Positions 37,432 to 46,971 are shown, numbered from the stretch's first letter. The stretch: DNA of 64,000 nt from Exiguobacterium sibiricum 7-3 (GCF_000620865.1 NZ_KK211190.1:1191971-1255970); one strand, 5' to 3'. The notes: generated from the letters alone by a model not told the origin. Numbers and translations: made by a program.

Positions 37432-39597
37432 ATGGCAACGACAAAAAAAGGACCGGTCCGGAAAACACCACCACGAAAGCGCACCACAGCGAAAAAACGG
37501 CCGCCAACGAAAAAACAGCGTCAACCCATTCAATACCGTACATATGCAGCAATCATCGCGGTCCTTTCGTTGCTGGCGTATGTATTAGCACTTGGACAGT
37601 TTGGACGTGTCGGTGAAGTGCTGGCCGAGTTCGCAAAAGATCAAGTCGGACAGTTTGGTTCGCTCCTGTATGGTTTGATTGGGGGAATGCTGTTGCTGAT
37701 CTTATCGAACCAAGAACGGTTAGCCAAATGGGCCTGGTCTTCCTTGATTTTAGGCGGCTTAATCTGGATTGATTTGTTAATCGGTCAACCGCGTGGTGCC
37801 ATGAATGCTTGGCTGTATCAAGGTTCTTCATATTACATCTCAAGTTTTGGGGCATTTATGATCGGGTTATTTCTGATTGTGACAGGTATTCATCTGCTTC
37901 AGCCGACATTTTTCAGTGAACTGGCTTTCGGAATCAAGGAACGCATTCAGGAATTCCGGCAACGCGAACGACAGACAGTACCAAAAGAACGTCCTGAGAA
38001 AAAGAAACCGACCCAGTCAGAAACGCTAGAACAACCGGTTGCTAAAAAGAAAACACTGAAAAAACAAGCCGGCGAAGAACTTGTACCGGAAGAAGCACCG
38101 GTCAACCTTCAAGATGTACCGATCATCGGATTTGCGGATCATGTCGAACCACAAGCGAAAGAGCCGCAAGGACCTCTGACGATGACGGAGACGCCGGACG
38201 GGTATCAATTGCCGTCGCTCGATTTACTGGCAGAACCCGTCACTAAAGATTTATCAGGAGAAAACAAACGATTAAAAGACAATGCGACGAAACTGATTGC
38301 CACGTTAAAGTCGTTTGGAATCGGAGCAAAAGTCTTAAAAATCCACCTTGGTCCAAGTGTGACGAAATATGAGATTGAACCGGATCAAGGTATCAAGCTA
38401 AGTCGAATCACCGGACTGGCAGATGACTTGGCACTTGCGCTCGCAGCAAAAGATATCCGGATCGAAGCACCGATCCCCGGAAAAGCTGCCGTCGGAATCG
38501 AAGTACCGAACCGAGAAGTCGCCATGGTCTCTTTACGAGAGGTCTTAGGGGCGGAAAGTGTCCAGGCAGACCCGGACCGCTTACTCGTCGCGCTTGGTCG
38601 AAGCATTTCCGGTGAGACGGTCACGGCGAAACTGAATAAAATGCCGCACGTCTTAGTCGCCGGTTCAACCGGATCCGGGAAATCGGTTTGTATCAACGGG
38701 ATGATTGTCTCGATTTTGATGCGGGCCCGACCGGATGAAGTCCGCCTGATGATGATTGATCCGAAGATGGTCGAACTGAATGTCTATAACGGCATTCCCC
38801 ATTTGCTCGCCCCTGTCGTGACCGATCCGAAGAAAGCGGCCCAAGCCTTAAAGCAGGTCGTTTCGGAAATGGAACGGCGATATGAAATCTTCAGTCAGAA
38901 CGGGGCGCGGAATATCGAAGGTTACAATGCCTTGATCGATAAGATGAACGCGGAGGAAAAAGTCCATCAACGCCTCCCGTACATCGTCGTCATCGTCGAT
39001 GAGTTAGCCGATTTGATGATGGTCGCCTCAAACGAAGTCGAAGATGCCATCATGCGTCTCGCCCAGATGGCACGGGCAGCTGGGATACACATGGTCATCG
39101 CGACGCAACGGCCAAGTGTCGACATCATTACCGGTGTCATCAAGGCCAACATCCCGTCTCGGATTGCCTTCAGCGTTTCCAGTGGAACGGATTCCCGAAC
39201 GATTCTTGATACAAGTGGAGCAGACAAGTTGCTTGGACGAGGAGATATGTTATTGCTTGGGAACGGAATGAATAAACCGGTTCGCGTCCAAGGGGCATTT
39301 TTGTCTGATGAAGAAGTCGAAACAATCGTCAATCATGTCATTTCCCAACAAAAAGCGCAGTATGTCGAGGCAATGATTCCAAAGGATATTCCAGAAGGGG
39401 AGACGGAAGTCGACGATCCGCTATACGATGAAGTCGTTCAGTTCATCTTGACGCAAGAAACAGCATCAACCTCGATGATTCAACGAAAATATCGAATCGG
39501 CTACAACCGAGCCGCCCGACTGATTGATGCGTTAGAAGAAAATGGATTGATTGGTCCGTCCGAAGGATCAAAACCCCGACGTGTCATGGGGCATTAA
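37432..39597 (+). CDS. ftsK: DNA translocase FtsK/SpoIIIE
   Basis: This ring ATPase pumps chromosomal DNA through the closing septum. In 721 residues there is a basic N-terminal tail ([20 protein letters not shown]), four predicted membrane helices between about 37 and 165, a charged linker, an alpha domain, the RecA-like motor with Walker [10 protein letters not shown] and Walker [16 protein letters not shown], and a C-terminal winged-helix gamma domain ([20 protein letters not shown]) that reads polarity sequences. Its place matches spoIIIE of B. subtilis; since no spore genes are nearby a role in vegetative division is more likely. Confidence 0.95.
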   Translation: MATTKKGPVRKTPPRKRTTAKKRPPTKKQRQPIQYRTYAAIIAVLSLLAYVLALGQFGRVGEVLAEFAKDQVGQFGSLLYGLIGGMLLLILSNQERLAKWAWSSLILGGLIWIDLLIGQPRGAMNAWLYQGSSYYISSFGAFMIGLFLIVTGIHLLQPTFFSELAFGIKERIQEFRQRERQTVPKERPEKKKPTQSETLEQPVAKKKTLKKQAGEELVPEEAPVNLQDVPIIGFADHVEPQAKEPQGPLTMTETPDGYQLPSLDLLAEPVTKDLSGENKRLKDNATKLIATLKSFGIGAKVLKIHLGPSVTKYEIEPDQGIKLSRITGLADDLALALAAKDIRIEAPIPGKAAVGIEVPNREVAMVSLREVLGAESVQADPDRLLVALGRSISGETVTAKLNKMPHVLVAGSTGSGKSVCINGMIVSILMRARPDEVRLMMIDPKMVELNVYNGIPHLLAPVVTDPKKAAQALKQVVSEMERRYEIFSQNGARNIEGYNALIDKMNAEEKVHQRLPYIVVIVDELADLMMVASNEVEDAIMRLAQMARAAGIHMVIATQRPSVDIITGVIKANIPSRIAFSVSSGTDSRTILDTSGADKLLGRGDMLLLGNGMNKPVRVQGAFLSDEEVETIVNHVISQQKAQYVEAMIPKDIPEGETEVDDPLYDEVVQFILTQETASTSMIQRKYRIGYNRAARLIDALEENGLIGPSEGSKPRRVMGH

Positions 39598-39603
39598 CAG
39601 CGG

Positions 39604-39643
39604 AAAGAGGAGGAAGCCACCATAGGCTTTGTCCTCTTTTTTC
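39604..39643 (+). terminator. Terminator after ftsK
   Basis: AAAGAGGAGGAAGCC pairs imperfectly with GGCTTTGTCCTCTTT, then more T. Confidence 0.75.
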
Positions 39644-39693
39644 ATCCGAAAAACAAAAAATGAAAACTTAAACCGTTTTCATGAAAATAGTTG

Positions 39694-39705
39694 TCAGACG
39701 TCTGT
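39694..39705 (+). promoter_or_regulatory. Operator candidate 1 for the GntR regulator
   Basis: TCAGACGTCTGT, with the perfect palindrome CAGACGTCTG inside. It touches the -35 box of the promoter for the first BMP lipoprotein. Similar sites flank the gntR promoter at 40943 and 41023. Confidence 0.6.
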
Positions 39706-39733
39706 TGATTTTGTGCGAGATATTTGTCATACT
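39705..39733 (+). promoter_or_regulatory. Predicted promoter of first BMP lipoprotein gene
   Basis: TTGATT (39705-39710), 17 bp, CATACT (39728-39733). The leader of about 90 nt that follows contains small hairpins, such as CGTACC/GGTACG at 39750-39768, and a cre-like site. Confidence 0.45.
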
Positions 39734-39794
39734 CAGTCATATGAGTTGGCGTACCCGATAAAGGTACGTGAGCGACTTTTTCACAAATAGATAA

Positions 39795-39808
39795 TGAAAG
39801 CGCTCACA
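39795..39808 (+). promoter_or_regulatory. cre-like catabolite control site before first BMP gene
   Basis: TGAAAGCGCTCACA matches the cre consensus TGWAARCGYTWNCW at 13 of 14 positions. It lies between the promoter and the gene, where CcpA binding normally blocks elongation. CcpA is not encoded in this window. Confidence 0.65.
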
Positions 39809-39829
39809 TTACAGGAAGAGGAGTTGGCG

Positions 39830-40849
39830 ATGATGAAAAAGCAGTATGCATTCGTATCAATGATGACCGTTGCGACAGTCGGACTAGCAGCATGTGGAGG
39901 TTCAGCAGACAACGATTCAAGTAAAAAGGAACAGTTTTCTGTAGCGATGGTTGCCGATAAAGGCGGAATCGATGATAAGTCTTTTAACCAGTCAGCATGG
40001 GAAGGTTTGCAAGCATACGGAAAAGAAAACAAACTCAAGCAAAATGACGGCTATTCGTACCTTCAGTCGAAGTCACAGCAAGACTATCAACCGAACCTTT
40101 CGCGTCTCGCGCGCGGCGGTGAAAATCTCGTGTTCGGAATCGGCAATACCTTTAACGAAGATATCGAAACAGTAGCGAAACAATTTAACGATACACAATT
40201 TGCCATCATCGATAATGTCGTACCGGGTAAAAATGTGACGTCGATTACGTTCAAAGAAAACGAAGGTGCTTATCTTGCAGGGATCGTAGCGGCCATGCAG
40301 ACGAAAACAGACCATATCGGATTTGTCGGCGGCATGAAGATGGATGTCATTGAACGGTTCCGAGCCGGATTCGAAGCAGGCGCGAAATCCGTCAATCCGA
40401 AAATCAAAGTCGATGTCCAATACGCAGAAGACTTTGCAGCACCGGAAAAAGGACAGGCAATCGCAGCCGGTATGTACGGAAAAGGCGCAGATATCATTTT
40501 CCCTGCAGCTGGCGGAACAGGAAATGGTGTCTTTACAGAAGCGAAGAACCGTAAGAAAAACGGCGAAGATGTTTCAGTCATCGGAGTCGACCGGGATCAA
40601 AAAGAAGAAGGTATGCCGGAAGATGTGACATTGACATCGGTCATTAAACGAGTAGATCGTGCCGTTCAAGATACAGCAAATGCGGCCAAAGACGGAAAAC
40701 TAACGGGTGGAAAAACGATTCGTTACGGTTTAAAAGAACAAGGTGTCGATTTAGTAGAATCAGACAAGTTGTCAAAAGAGACATTGAAAAAGGTCGAACA
40801 AGCTAAAAAAGCCGTCATTCAAGGGAAAACAGTTGTCCCTGAACAATAA
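39830..40849 (+). CDS. BMP-family nucleoside-binding lipoprotein (first copy)
   Basis: BMP (PnrA/TmpC) proteins bind purine nucleosides for ABC uptake. From ATG 39830 the protein has 339 residues with a lipoprotein signal peptide and lipobox LAAC at Cys22, then the family start FSVAMVADKGGIDDKSFNQS and the segment IIFPAAGGTGNGVFTEAKNR. The start has GGAAGAGGAG 6 bp upstream. It is a close paralogue of the lipoprotein at 41.9 kb but is separated from the transporter genes by gntR and a terminator, so it is expressed on its own. It may differ in ligand preference from its paralogue. Confidence 0.9.
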   Translation: MMKKQYAFVSMMTVATVGLAACGGSADNDSSKKEQFSVAMVADKGGIDDKSFNQSAWEGLQAYGKENKLKQNDGYSYLQSKSQQDYQPNLSRLARGGENLVFGIGNTFNEDIETVAKQFNDTQFAIIDNVVPGKNVTSITFKENEGAYLAGIVAAMQTKTDHIGFVGGMKMDVIERFRAGFEAGAKSVNPKIKVDVQYAEDFAAPEKGQAIAAGMYGKGADIIFPAAGGTGNGVFTEAKNRKKNGEDVSVIGVDRDQKEEGMPEDVTLTSVIKRVDRAVQDTANAAKDGKLTGGKTIRYGLKEQGVDLVESDKLSKETLKKVEQAKKAVIQGKTVVPEQ

Positions 40850-40864
40850 GCGGTAGAGTGAAAA

Positions 40865-40897
40865 GGGGTATTCTTAGGTAGAATGCCCTATTTTCTT
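40865..40897 (+). terminator. Terminator after first BMP gene
   Basis: GGGTATTCT (40866-40874) pairs with AGAATGCCC (40880-40888) with one G-U pair, then TATTTTCTT. Confidence 0.7.
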
Positions 40898-40937
40898 CCA
40901 ATCTTATTTACGTTATGAAAAGGGTTACAAAAGCGCC

Positions 40938-40952
40938 AGAAGTCAGACTTCT
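40938..40952 (+). promoter_or_regulatory. Operator candidate 2, upstream of gntR promoter
   Basis: AGAAGTCAGACTTCT is a perfect 7-1-7 palindrome. It includes TCAGACTTCTAA, a relative of the other two sites. It lies about 18 bp upstream of the gntR -35 box. Confidence 0.6.
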
Positions 40953-40969
40953 AACCTGTTACAAAATGA

Positions 40970-40998
40970 TTGCAGGATTGAGTCCGGCATCATATACT
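40970..40998 (+). promoter_or_regulatory. Predicted sigma-A promoter of gntR
   Basis: TTGCAG (40970-40975), 17 bp, TATACT (40993-40998). It lies between two palindromic operator candidates. Confidence 0.65.
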
Positions 40999-41022
40999 TA
41001 TCTTGGCTGGAGTTCTCATACG

Positions 41023-41034
41023 TCAGAAGTCTGA
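41023..41034 (+). promoter_or_regulatory. Operator candidate 3, downstream of gntR promoter
   Basis: TCAGAAGTCTGA, with TCAGA and TCTGA arms around a two-base centre. It lies roughly 20 bp after the expected transcription start, a position suited to autorepression. Confidence 0.6.
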
Positions 41035-41071
41035 GCACTGGTTACAACTAGATAGAGGATGGAGATGCGTC

Positions 41072-41791
41072 ATGTCGATTAAATTAGATCATCGTTTGCT
41101 TTATTTACGTGTGATTGAAAAAATCAAGTCTGACATCGATGACGGCGTTTACAAGGAAGGCGAAAAGTTACCTTCAGAGTTTGAACTTTCAAAGCAACTT
41201 GGCGTTAGTCGAGCGACTCTTCGAGAGGCTTTACGAATTCTTGAAGATGAGAACATCGTCATCCGTAAACACGGTGTCGGTACGTTTATCAATGCAAGAC
41301 CACCGTTTACTTCAGGGATTGAGGAGCTTTACAGTGTCACGGAGATGATTGCGCGTGCAGGTATGATTCCGACCTCAGAAGTCCTGTCATCAGAAATGGT
41401 ACAACCAACTGAACGTGATCGAGAACGTTTTCAGTTAGGACCGGATGAACTGGTTTATCGAATCGAACGAATCCGACTTGCGGGAGATGTTCCTGTCGTC
41501 TATTGTGTCGATAAGATTCCAAGCCATTATATTAAAAATGAAGAACAGTTTACGTCCTCGACGTCACTGTTTGACGCACTAGAAAAAGAACTGGGACGCC
41601 GTGTCACTCATGCGGTCACGCACATCGAGCCGCGGATTGATCCAAAGATCGCTGAACAATTACATACGGACCAACCGTTACTCGTACTGCGACAAACGCA
41701 TTATGATGAGCTTGACCGATCCGTTCTTTATTCAGCGAACTATTTCCGTGCGGACAAGTTTGATTTCCATGTCATCCGTAAGCGTGTCTAA
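41072..41791 (+). CDS. GntR-family transcriptional regulator, HutC/UTRA type
   Basis: The 239-residue protein has an N-terminal winged helix (GEKLPSEFELSKQLGVSRAT at about 31-50, then LREALRILEDENIVIRKHG) and a UTRA effector domain (FQLGPDELVYRIERIRLAGD, VVYCVDKIPSHYI, RQTHYDELDRSVLYSANYFR). Such regulators usually repress nearby uptake or catabolic genes and are released by a small metabolite. It lies between two nucleoside-type binding protein genes, and the palindromes at 39694, 40938 and 41023 are its likely targets. ATG 41072 has GGATGGAG upstream; the upstream extension runs through an operator and is not coding. The effector is unknown; a nucleoside or its catabolite is plausible. Confidence 0.88.
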   Translation: MSIKLDHRLLYLRVIEKIKSDIDDGVYKEGEKLPSEFELSKQLGVSRATLREALRILEDENIVIRKHGVGTFINARPPFTSGIEELYSVTEMIARAGMIPTSEVLSSEMVQPTERDRERFQLGPDELVYRIERIRLAGDVPVVYCVDKIPSHYIKNEEQFTSSTSLFDALEKELGRRVTHAVTHIEPRIDPKIAEQLHTDQPLLVLRQTHYDELDRSVLYSANYFRADKFDFHVIRKRV

Positions 41792-41813
41792 CCACTCGTT
41801 TTAGGGGTTTTAC

Positions 41814-41827
41814 TGAAAGCGCTTTCC
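41814..41827 (+). promoter_or_regulatory. cre-like site before second BMP gene
   Basis: TGAAAGCGCTTTCC, containing the perfect palindrome GAAAGCGCTTTC. It matches the cre consensus at 13 of 14 positions. No strong promoter is clear in the gap; TTGACG at 41868 with TATGAC 15 bp later is a weak candidate. Confidence 0.65.
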
Positions 41828-41919
41828 ACCTACCTACGTAACGCTCCTCATCACCAGCCTCAGGTGCTTGACGTAGTCAGGAACTTTGTATGACCATATT
41901 CGAAAGGGGATTATTTCAG

Positions 41920-42993
41920 ATGAAAAAGAAGTCACTTCTCGCATTAGCAGCAACAGGTTTAGCAATGAGTTCGGTACTCGCAGCATGTGGTGGTAACGAT
42001 GATTCGAAAGATTCAAGCGGCGGGGATGAAAAAGCAGGCTTCAAAGTAGGTATGGTTACAGATACAGGCGGTGTTGACGATAAGTCGTTCAACCAATCAG
42101 CGTGGGAAGGGATTCAAAAATTCGGTAAAGACAACGACTTAAAAGAAGGTACAGGCTACAAGTATCTCCAGTCGGCAAAACAATCGGATTATCAACCGAA
42201 CCTTCAGCAATTGGCTCGTGCAAAATATGACTTGATTCTCGGTATCGGATTCTTGATGGCGGAAGATATCGGTAAAGTCGCGGATCAGTTCAAAGACAAC
42301 AACTTTGCACTCGTCGATATGGTCGTTGATAAGCCAAACGTTGCTTCAATCGTCTTCAAAGAAAACGAAGGGTCATTCCTCGTTGGTGTTGTTGCCGGTT
42401 TGACAACAAAATCAGACAAAGTTGGTTTCGTTGGTGGTGTTAACTCTGACTTGATCAAAAAGTTCGAAAGTGGATTTAAAGCCGGCGTTAAAGCTGTCAA
42501 CCCGAAAGCAGAAATCGAAGTTCAATATGCAGAAGACTTTAACGCTGCTGAAAAAGGACAAGCGATTGCTTCAGGTATGTACGGTAAAAAAGTTGACGTC
42601 ATCTATCATGCTGCTGGTGGAACAGGACAAGGTGTCTTCACAGAAGCGAAAAACCGTAAGAAAAACGGCGAAGATGTTTGGGTAATCGGTGTCGACCGTG
42701 ACCAAGTTGAAGAAGGTATGCCGGAAAACGTTACATTGACGTCAATGGTTAAACGTGTGGATACGGCCGTTGAACAAGTAGCAAAAGATACGAAAGACGG
42801 TAACTTCCCAGCTGGTAAAGTCGTTGAGTTCGGTCTCAAAGACGGCGGAGTTGATATCGCACCATCGCAAGACAATGTAGCGAAAGATGTCTTGACGAAA
42901 GTTGAAGACTTCAAAAAACAAATCATCGCTGGCGACATCAAAGTTCCAGCTACTGACGACGAGTACAAAGAATACGAAGCGTCACTGAAATAA
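41920..42993 (+). CDS. nupN: BMP-family nucleoside-binding lipoprotein (second copy)
   Basis: This is the substrate-binding lipoprotein of the ABC importer encoded just downstream. It has 357 residues with lipobox LAAC at Cys23, a short Asp/Ser/Gly-rich linker, and the BMP core GMVTDTGGVDDKSFNQSAWE. It is close in sequence to the first copy (shared blocks GVDRDQ-EEGMPE and AEDF-A-EKGQAIA-GMYGK). AAAGGGGA lies 9 bp before ATG 41920. The symbol follows B. subtilis nupNOPQ, a guanosine transporter; the substrate here is inferred. Confidence 0.9.
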   Translation: MKKKSLLALAATGLAMSSVLAACGGNDDSKDSSGGDEKAGFKVGMVTDTGGVDDKSFNQSAWEGIQKFGKDNDLKEGTGYKYLQSAKQSDYQPNLQQLARAKYDLILGIGFLMAEDIGKVADQFKDNNFALVDMVVDKPNVASIVFKENEGSFLVGVVAGLTTKSDKVGFVGGVNSDLIKKFESGFKAGVKAVNPKAEIEVQYAEDFNAAEKGQAIASGMYGKKVDVIYHAAGGTGQGVFTEAKNRKKNGEDVWVIGVDRDQVEEGMPENVTLTSMVKRVDTAVEQVAKDTKDGNFPAGKVVEFGLKDGGVDIAPSQDNVAKDVLTKVEDFKKQIIAGDIKVPATDDEYKEYEASLK

Positions 42994-43058
42994 ACTGGAA
43001 GCGGGGGTCGCTAGTACTGCGGCCTCCCCTTTTAAACTAAACATGGGAGTGGATTTTC

Positions 43059-44588
43059 TTGGAATACGTCATTGAGATGCTAAACATACGAAAAGAGTTT
43101 GGCAGTTTCGTCGCAAATGATAACATCACGCTCCAGCTTCGGAAAGGTGAGATTCACGCTTTACTTGGTGAAAACGGTGCCGGAAAATCGACGCTGATGA
43201 ACGTCTTATTTGGTTTGTATCAGCCTGAGGCTGGAGAGATTCGTGTACGTGGTGAAAAAGTCAATATTACGAGTCCGAACGTTGCGAATGATCTGGGAAT
43301 CGGGATGGTACACCAACATTTCATGCTCGTTCAAAATTTCACAGTAACAGAAAACATCATCTTGGGTGCAGAACCGAAAGCCGGTCTGAAAATCGACCGA
43401 GCAGCGGCACGCGAAAAAGTCCGTCAAATTTCGGAGCAATACGGTCTTGCCGTTGATCCAGATGCAAAAATCGAAGATATTTCGGTAGGGATGCAACAGC
43501 GTGTTGAAATTTTAAAAACACTGTACCGTGGCGCAGATATTCTAATCTTCGATGAGCCATCTGCTGTTTTAACCCCACAAGAAATCAAAGAATTGATTCA
43601 AATCATGAATCGATTGATTGCTGAAGGGAAATCGATTATCTTGATTACCCACAAATTGAAGGAAATCATGGAAGTCGCCGATCGCTGTACGACGATTCGT
43701 CGTGGTAAGTATATCGGAACAGTTGATATCGATGAAACGATGACCCAATCAAGACTGGCTGAGATGATGGTAGGGCGGGAAGTAAACTTCAATGCGGAGT
43801 ATTCCAAGGCAACTCCACAAGAACTTGTACTGGACATCAAAGACTTAGTCGTCAAAGACAGTCGCGGTATCAAGTCAGTAGACGGATTGAACCTCGATAT
43901 CCGTGCCGGTGAAATCGTCGGAATCGCTGGAATCGATGGAAATGGACAAACGGAATTGATTGAAGCCATTACCGGTTTGCGTAAAGCGGACAGCGGTGAG
44001 ATCTTCCTCAACAACAAATCGATTAAAAACTTAAAACCACGAAAAGTGACGGAAGCCGGAGTCGGACATATTCCGCAAGACCGTCATAAACATGGACTGG
44101 TCCTCGACTACTCAATCGGACACAACATGGTGTTACAAACGTATTATCAAAAACCGTATTCAAAAGCAGGCATCATGAACTACGGTCAGGTCATGGAAAA
44201 AGCAAAAACTTTAATCGAGAAGTTCGACGTCCGAACTCCAAGTCCAGAAACATTTGCTCGTGCCCTGTCAGGCGGAAACCAACAAAAGGCGATTATCGCC
44301 CGTGAAGTGGATCGTTCCCCTGACTTACTGATTGCGGCACAACCAACACGCGGACTAGATGTCGGAGCCATTGAATTCATTCACGAACAATTGGTTCTGG
44401 AACGAGAAAAAGGTCGAGCTGTTCTATTGATTTCATTTGAATTGGAAGAAATTCTGCAAGTATCCGACCGGATTGCTGTTCTTTATGAAGGACGCACAGT
44501 TGCCTTCCTTGATCCAAAAGAAACAAATGAAATCGAACTTGGCTTCTTGATGGCCGGCGGTAAGAAAGAGGAGGTCGGTCGTTCATGA
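43059..44588 (+). CDS. nupO: ABC transporter ATPase with two ABC domains, nucleoside uptake
   Basis: The 509-residue protein has two fused ABC domains like sugar and nucleoside importers of the CUT2/BMP type. Domain 1 has Walker A GENGAGKST (37-45), signature ISVGMQQRVEI and Walker B ILIFDEPSAVL. Domain 2 has a degenerate P-loop GIAGIDGNGQTELIEA and signature ALSGGNQQKAI, which is usual in this subgroup. The start is TTG 43059 with GGGAGTGG upstream. It follows nupN and overlaps nupP by 4 bp. Confidence 0.94.
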   Translation: MEYVIEMLNIRKEFGSFVANDNITLQLRKGEIHALLGENGAGKSTLMNVLFGLYQPEAGEIRVRGEKVNITSPNVANDLGIGMVHQHFMLVQNFTVTENIILGAEPKAGLKIDRAAAREKVRQISEQYGLAVDPDAKIEDISVGMQQRVEILKTLYRGADILIFDEPSAVLTPQEIKELIQIMNRLIAEGKSIILITHKLKEIMEVADRCTTIRRGKYIGTVDIDETMTQSRLAEMMVGREVNFNAEYSKATPQELVLDIKDLVVKDSRGIKSVDGLNLDIRAGEIVGIAGIDGNGQTELIEAITGLRKADSGEIFLNNKSIKNLKPRKVTEAGVGHIPQDRHKHGLVLDYSIGHNMVLQTYYQKPYSKAGIMNYGQVMEKAKTLIEKFDVRTPSPETFARALSGGNQQKAIIAREVDRSPDLLIAAQPTRGLDVGAIEFIHEQLVLEREKGRAVLLISFELEEILQVSDRIAVLYEGRTVAFLDPKETNEIELGFLMAGGKKEEVGRS

Positions 44589-45658
44589 AACTGGAACGTT
44601 TTTACGGAATATTAATTCCAATTCTGTCCATCATCTTAGGGATGGTCGTCGGTGCAATCGTCATGCTGGCTGGCGGCTATAATCCGATTGACGGATTTGA
44701 TCAATTATTTTACGGCATCTTCGGGGAGCCATACAGCATCGGTGAAACATTACGAGCCGCTGCCCCGTTAATTTTTGCGGGCCTTGCCGTTGCCTTCGCC
44801 TTCCGGACAGGACTATTTAACATCGGAGTTGAAGGACAAGTGTTAGTCGGCTGGATGGTTGCCGTCTGGATCGGGATTGAGTTTGATCTCCCGACAGCGA
44901 TTCACTTACCGCTCGCTCTGATTGGAGCAGGCCTTGCTGGAGCGCTTTGGGCGTCAGTCCCAGGTATCTTAAAAGCAAAATTCCACGTTCACGAAGTTAT
45001 CACATCAATCATGATGAACTATATCGCCCTATATGTGACGAATGATATTTTACGTCACGTCATCGGGATTGAAAACGAACGGACGGAGTCGGTTAAAGAA
45101 TCAGCATCACTTGCTTCACCGTTCCTACAAGAATTGACGGATTTCTCACGTCTTCATAACGGAATTTTCATTGCTGTCTTGGCAGCACTTGTCTTTTGGT
45201 TCATCCTTTGGAAAACGACGCTCGGTTATGAATTACGGGCAGTTGGTTTCAATAAGAGTGCAGCAGAATATGCCGGTATGGGCGTCAACAAGAACATTGT
45301 TCTTTCATTCGTCATCTCGGGTGTATTTGCTGGGTTAGCGGGTGCGATGGAAGGGTTAGGAACATTCCAAAACATGACGCTGAATGCCTCATTCACGGGC
45401 GTTGGATTCGACGGGATTGCCGTTGCCTTACTAGGTGCCAACAATCCGATTGGGGTCGTACTTGCCGCCTTACTGTTTGCGGGTCTGAACATCGGTGGTC
45501 TGTCGATGCAACAAATCGGAATCCCGCCAGAGTTAATTAAAATCATCATCGCGTTTATCATCATCTTCGTCGCTTCGGGTTACGCGATCCGTCTCTTGAT
45601 CGAGAAATTCACGGTCAAGAAACCCGAAGATAAAAAAGTGAAAGGAGCCGATAAATAA
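44585..45658 (+). CDS. nupP: Nucleoside ABC transporter permease 1
   Basis: A 357-residue integral membrane permease of the BPD_transp_2 (branched-chain/ribose type) family with about ten hydrophobic segments. Typical features are FRTGLFNIGVEGQVLVGWM and GFDGIAVALLGANNPIGVVL. The ATG overlaps the nupO stop (ATGA) and its own stop overlaps nupQ by one base, which indicates coupled translation and probable heterodimer formation with NupQ. Confidence 0.93.
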   Translation: MKLERFYGILIPILSIILGMVVGAIVMLAGGYNPIDGFDQLFYGIFGEPYSIGETLRAAAPLIFAGLAVAFAFRTGLFNIGVEGQVLVGWMVAVWIGIEFDLPTAIHLPLALIGAGLAGALWASVPGILKAKFHVHEVITSIMMNYIALYVTNDILRHVIGIENERTESVKESASLASPFLQELTDFSRLHNGIFIAVLAALVFWFILWKTTLGYELRAVGFNKSAAEYAGMGVNKNIVLSFVISGVFAGLAGAMEGLGTFQNMTLNASFTGVGFDGIAVALLGANNPIGVVLAALLFAGLNIGGLSMQQIGIPPELIKIIIAFIIIFVASGYAIRLLIEKFTVKKPEDKKVKGADK

Positions 45659-46617
45659 TGGGCTTTTTAGAAGTACTGTATATTATCGTACCGATCGCAC
45701 TTGCCTATTCGGCTCCATTGATCATTGCAGCACTCGGTGGAATCTTCAGTGAGCGTTCTGGTGTCGTCAACATCGCACTTGAAGGGCTGATGGTCATGGG
45801 GGCATTCTCAGGTATCGTCTCGGCCTTAACGTTATCGAAGATGGGTTTAGGCGCTGCTAGTCCATGGATTGCCATGCTGGTTGCTATCGTTGTCGGAGCA
45901 GTGTTCTCGTTGTTCCTCGCGATTCCGGCAATTTTGTTCCGGGCCGATCAGACGGTTCTTGGAGTAGCGATTAATATGTTAGCAGTTGGTCTTGCTATTT
46001 TCCTTGTTCGTGCGTTTTATGGAAAAGGACAGACAGATTCGATCCCGAACCGGATTTCAAAAGAAAACGTCCCGTTTTTATCAGATATCCCGGTGTTGAA
46101 GATGTTTTTTGCCAACGTCTATTACACGTCGTACATTGCGATTGCTTTAGCTTTCGTTGCTTGGTACGTCATCTTTAAAACACCATTTGGTCTCCGTCTT
46201 CGTTCGGTCGGGGAACACCCGATGGCAGCAGATACGATGGGAATCAACGTTACGAAAATGCGTTTCATCGGTGTCATGATCTCAGGTGGTTTCGGTGGTC
46301 TTGCCGGCGCTGTTTATGCGACATCAATTTCATTGAACTTCAGTGTCACGACGATTCTCGGACAAGGATTCCTTGCGATTGCGGCCATGATTTTCGGAAA
46401 ATGGAATCCACTCGGAGCGATGGGAGCTGCCCTGTTCTTCGGATTCGCTCAAGCGATTTCGATCATCGGGCAACAGTTACCGCTTCTTGATCAAATTCCA
46501 CAAGTCTACTTGTTGATTGCACCATACTTGCTGACGATTTTGGCACTTGCCGGTGTCGTTGGACGGGCGGATGCGCCGAAAGCTGTTGGTGTACCGTATA
46601 TCAAAGGAAAACGGTAA
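45658..46617 (+). CDS. nupQ: Nucleoside ABC transporter permease 2
   Basis: The second permease has 319 residues and the same family fold, with FSERSGVVNIALEGLMVMGA near residue 31 and GFLAIAAMIFGKWNPLGAMG near 238. It completes the importer: lipoprotein, double ATPase and two permeases. It ends at a strong terminator. Confidence 0.93.
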   Translation: MGFLEVLYIIVPIALAYSAPLIIAALGGIFSERSGVVNIALEGLMVMGAFSGIVSALTLSKMGLGAASPWIAMLVAIVVGAVFSLFLAIPAILFRADQTVLGVAINMLAVGLAIFLVRAFYGKGQTDSIPNRISKENVPFLSDIPVLKMFFANVYYTSYIAIALAFVAWYVIFKTPFGLRLRSVGEHPMAADTMGINVTKMRFIGVMISGGFGGLAGAVYATSISLNFSVTTILGQGFLAIAAMIFGKWNPLGAMGAALFFGFAQAISIIGQQLPLLDQIPQVYLLIAPYLLTILALAGVVGRADAPKAVGVPYIKGKR

Positions 46618-46632
46618 CGTTTCCTGTCTTAG

Positions 46633-46672
46633 ATCACTTTTCTGCGCCGGTCGCAGGAAAGTGATTTTTTTT
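46633..46672 (+). terminator. Terminator of the nup operon
   Basis: ATCACTTT with CTGCG pairs with CGCAG and AAAGTGAT with one interior mismatch, then eight T. Confidence 0.9.
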
Positions 46673-46675
46673 ACG

Positions 46676-46705
46676 AAAAAAAGATCTGCTCCTGTAAGAG
46701 CAGAC
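46676..46705 (-). terminator. Terminator of the ferredoxin gene
   Basis: On the minus strand TCTGCTC, loop TTACAG, GAGCAGA, then TCTTTTTTTCG. It lies back to back with the nup terminator. Confidence 0.85.
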
Positions 46706-46719
46706 CGGTGAATCAAACA

Positions 46720-46971
<252 letters not shown>

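Noticed and set aside
39734-39829. Purine riboswitch before the BMP gene
   Set aside because: A nucleoside transporter made this worth checking, but the conserved core and P1 pattern of purine riboswitches are absent.
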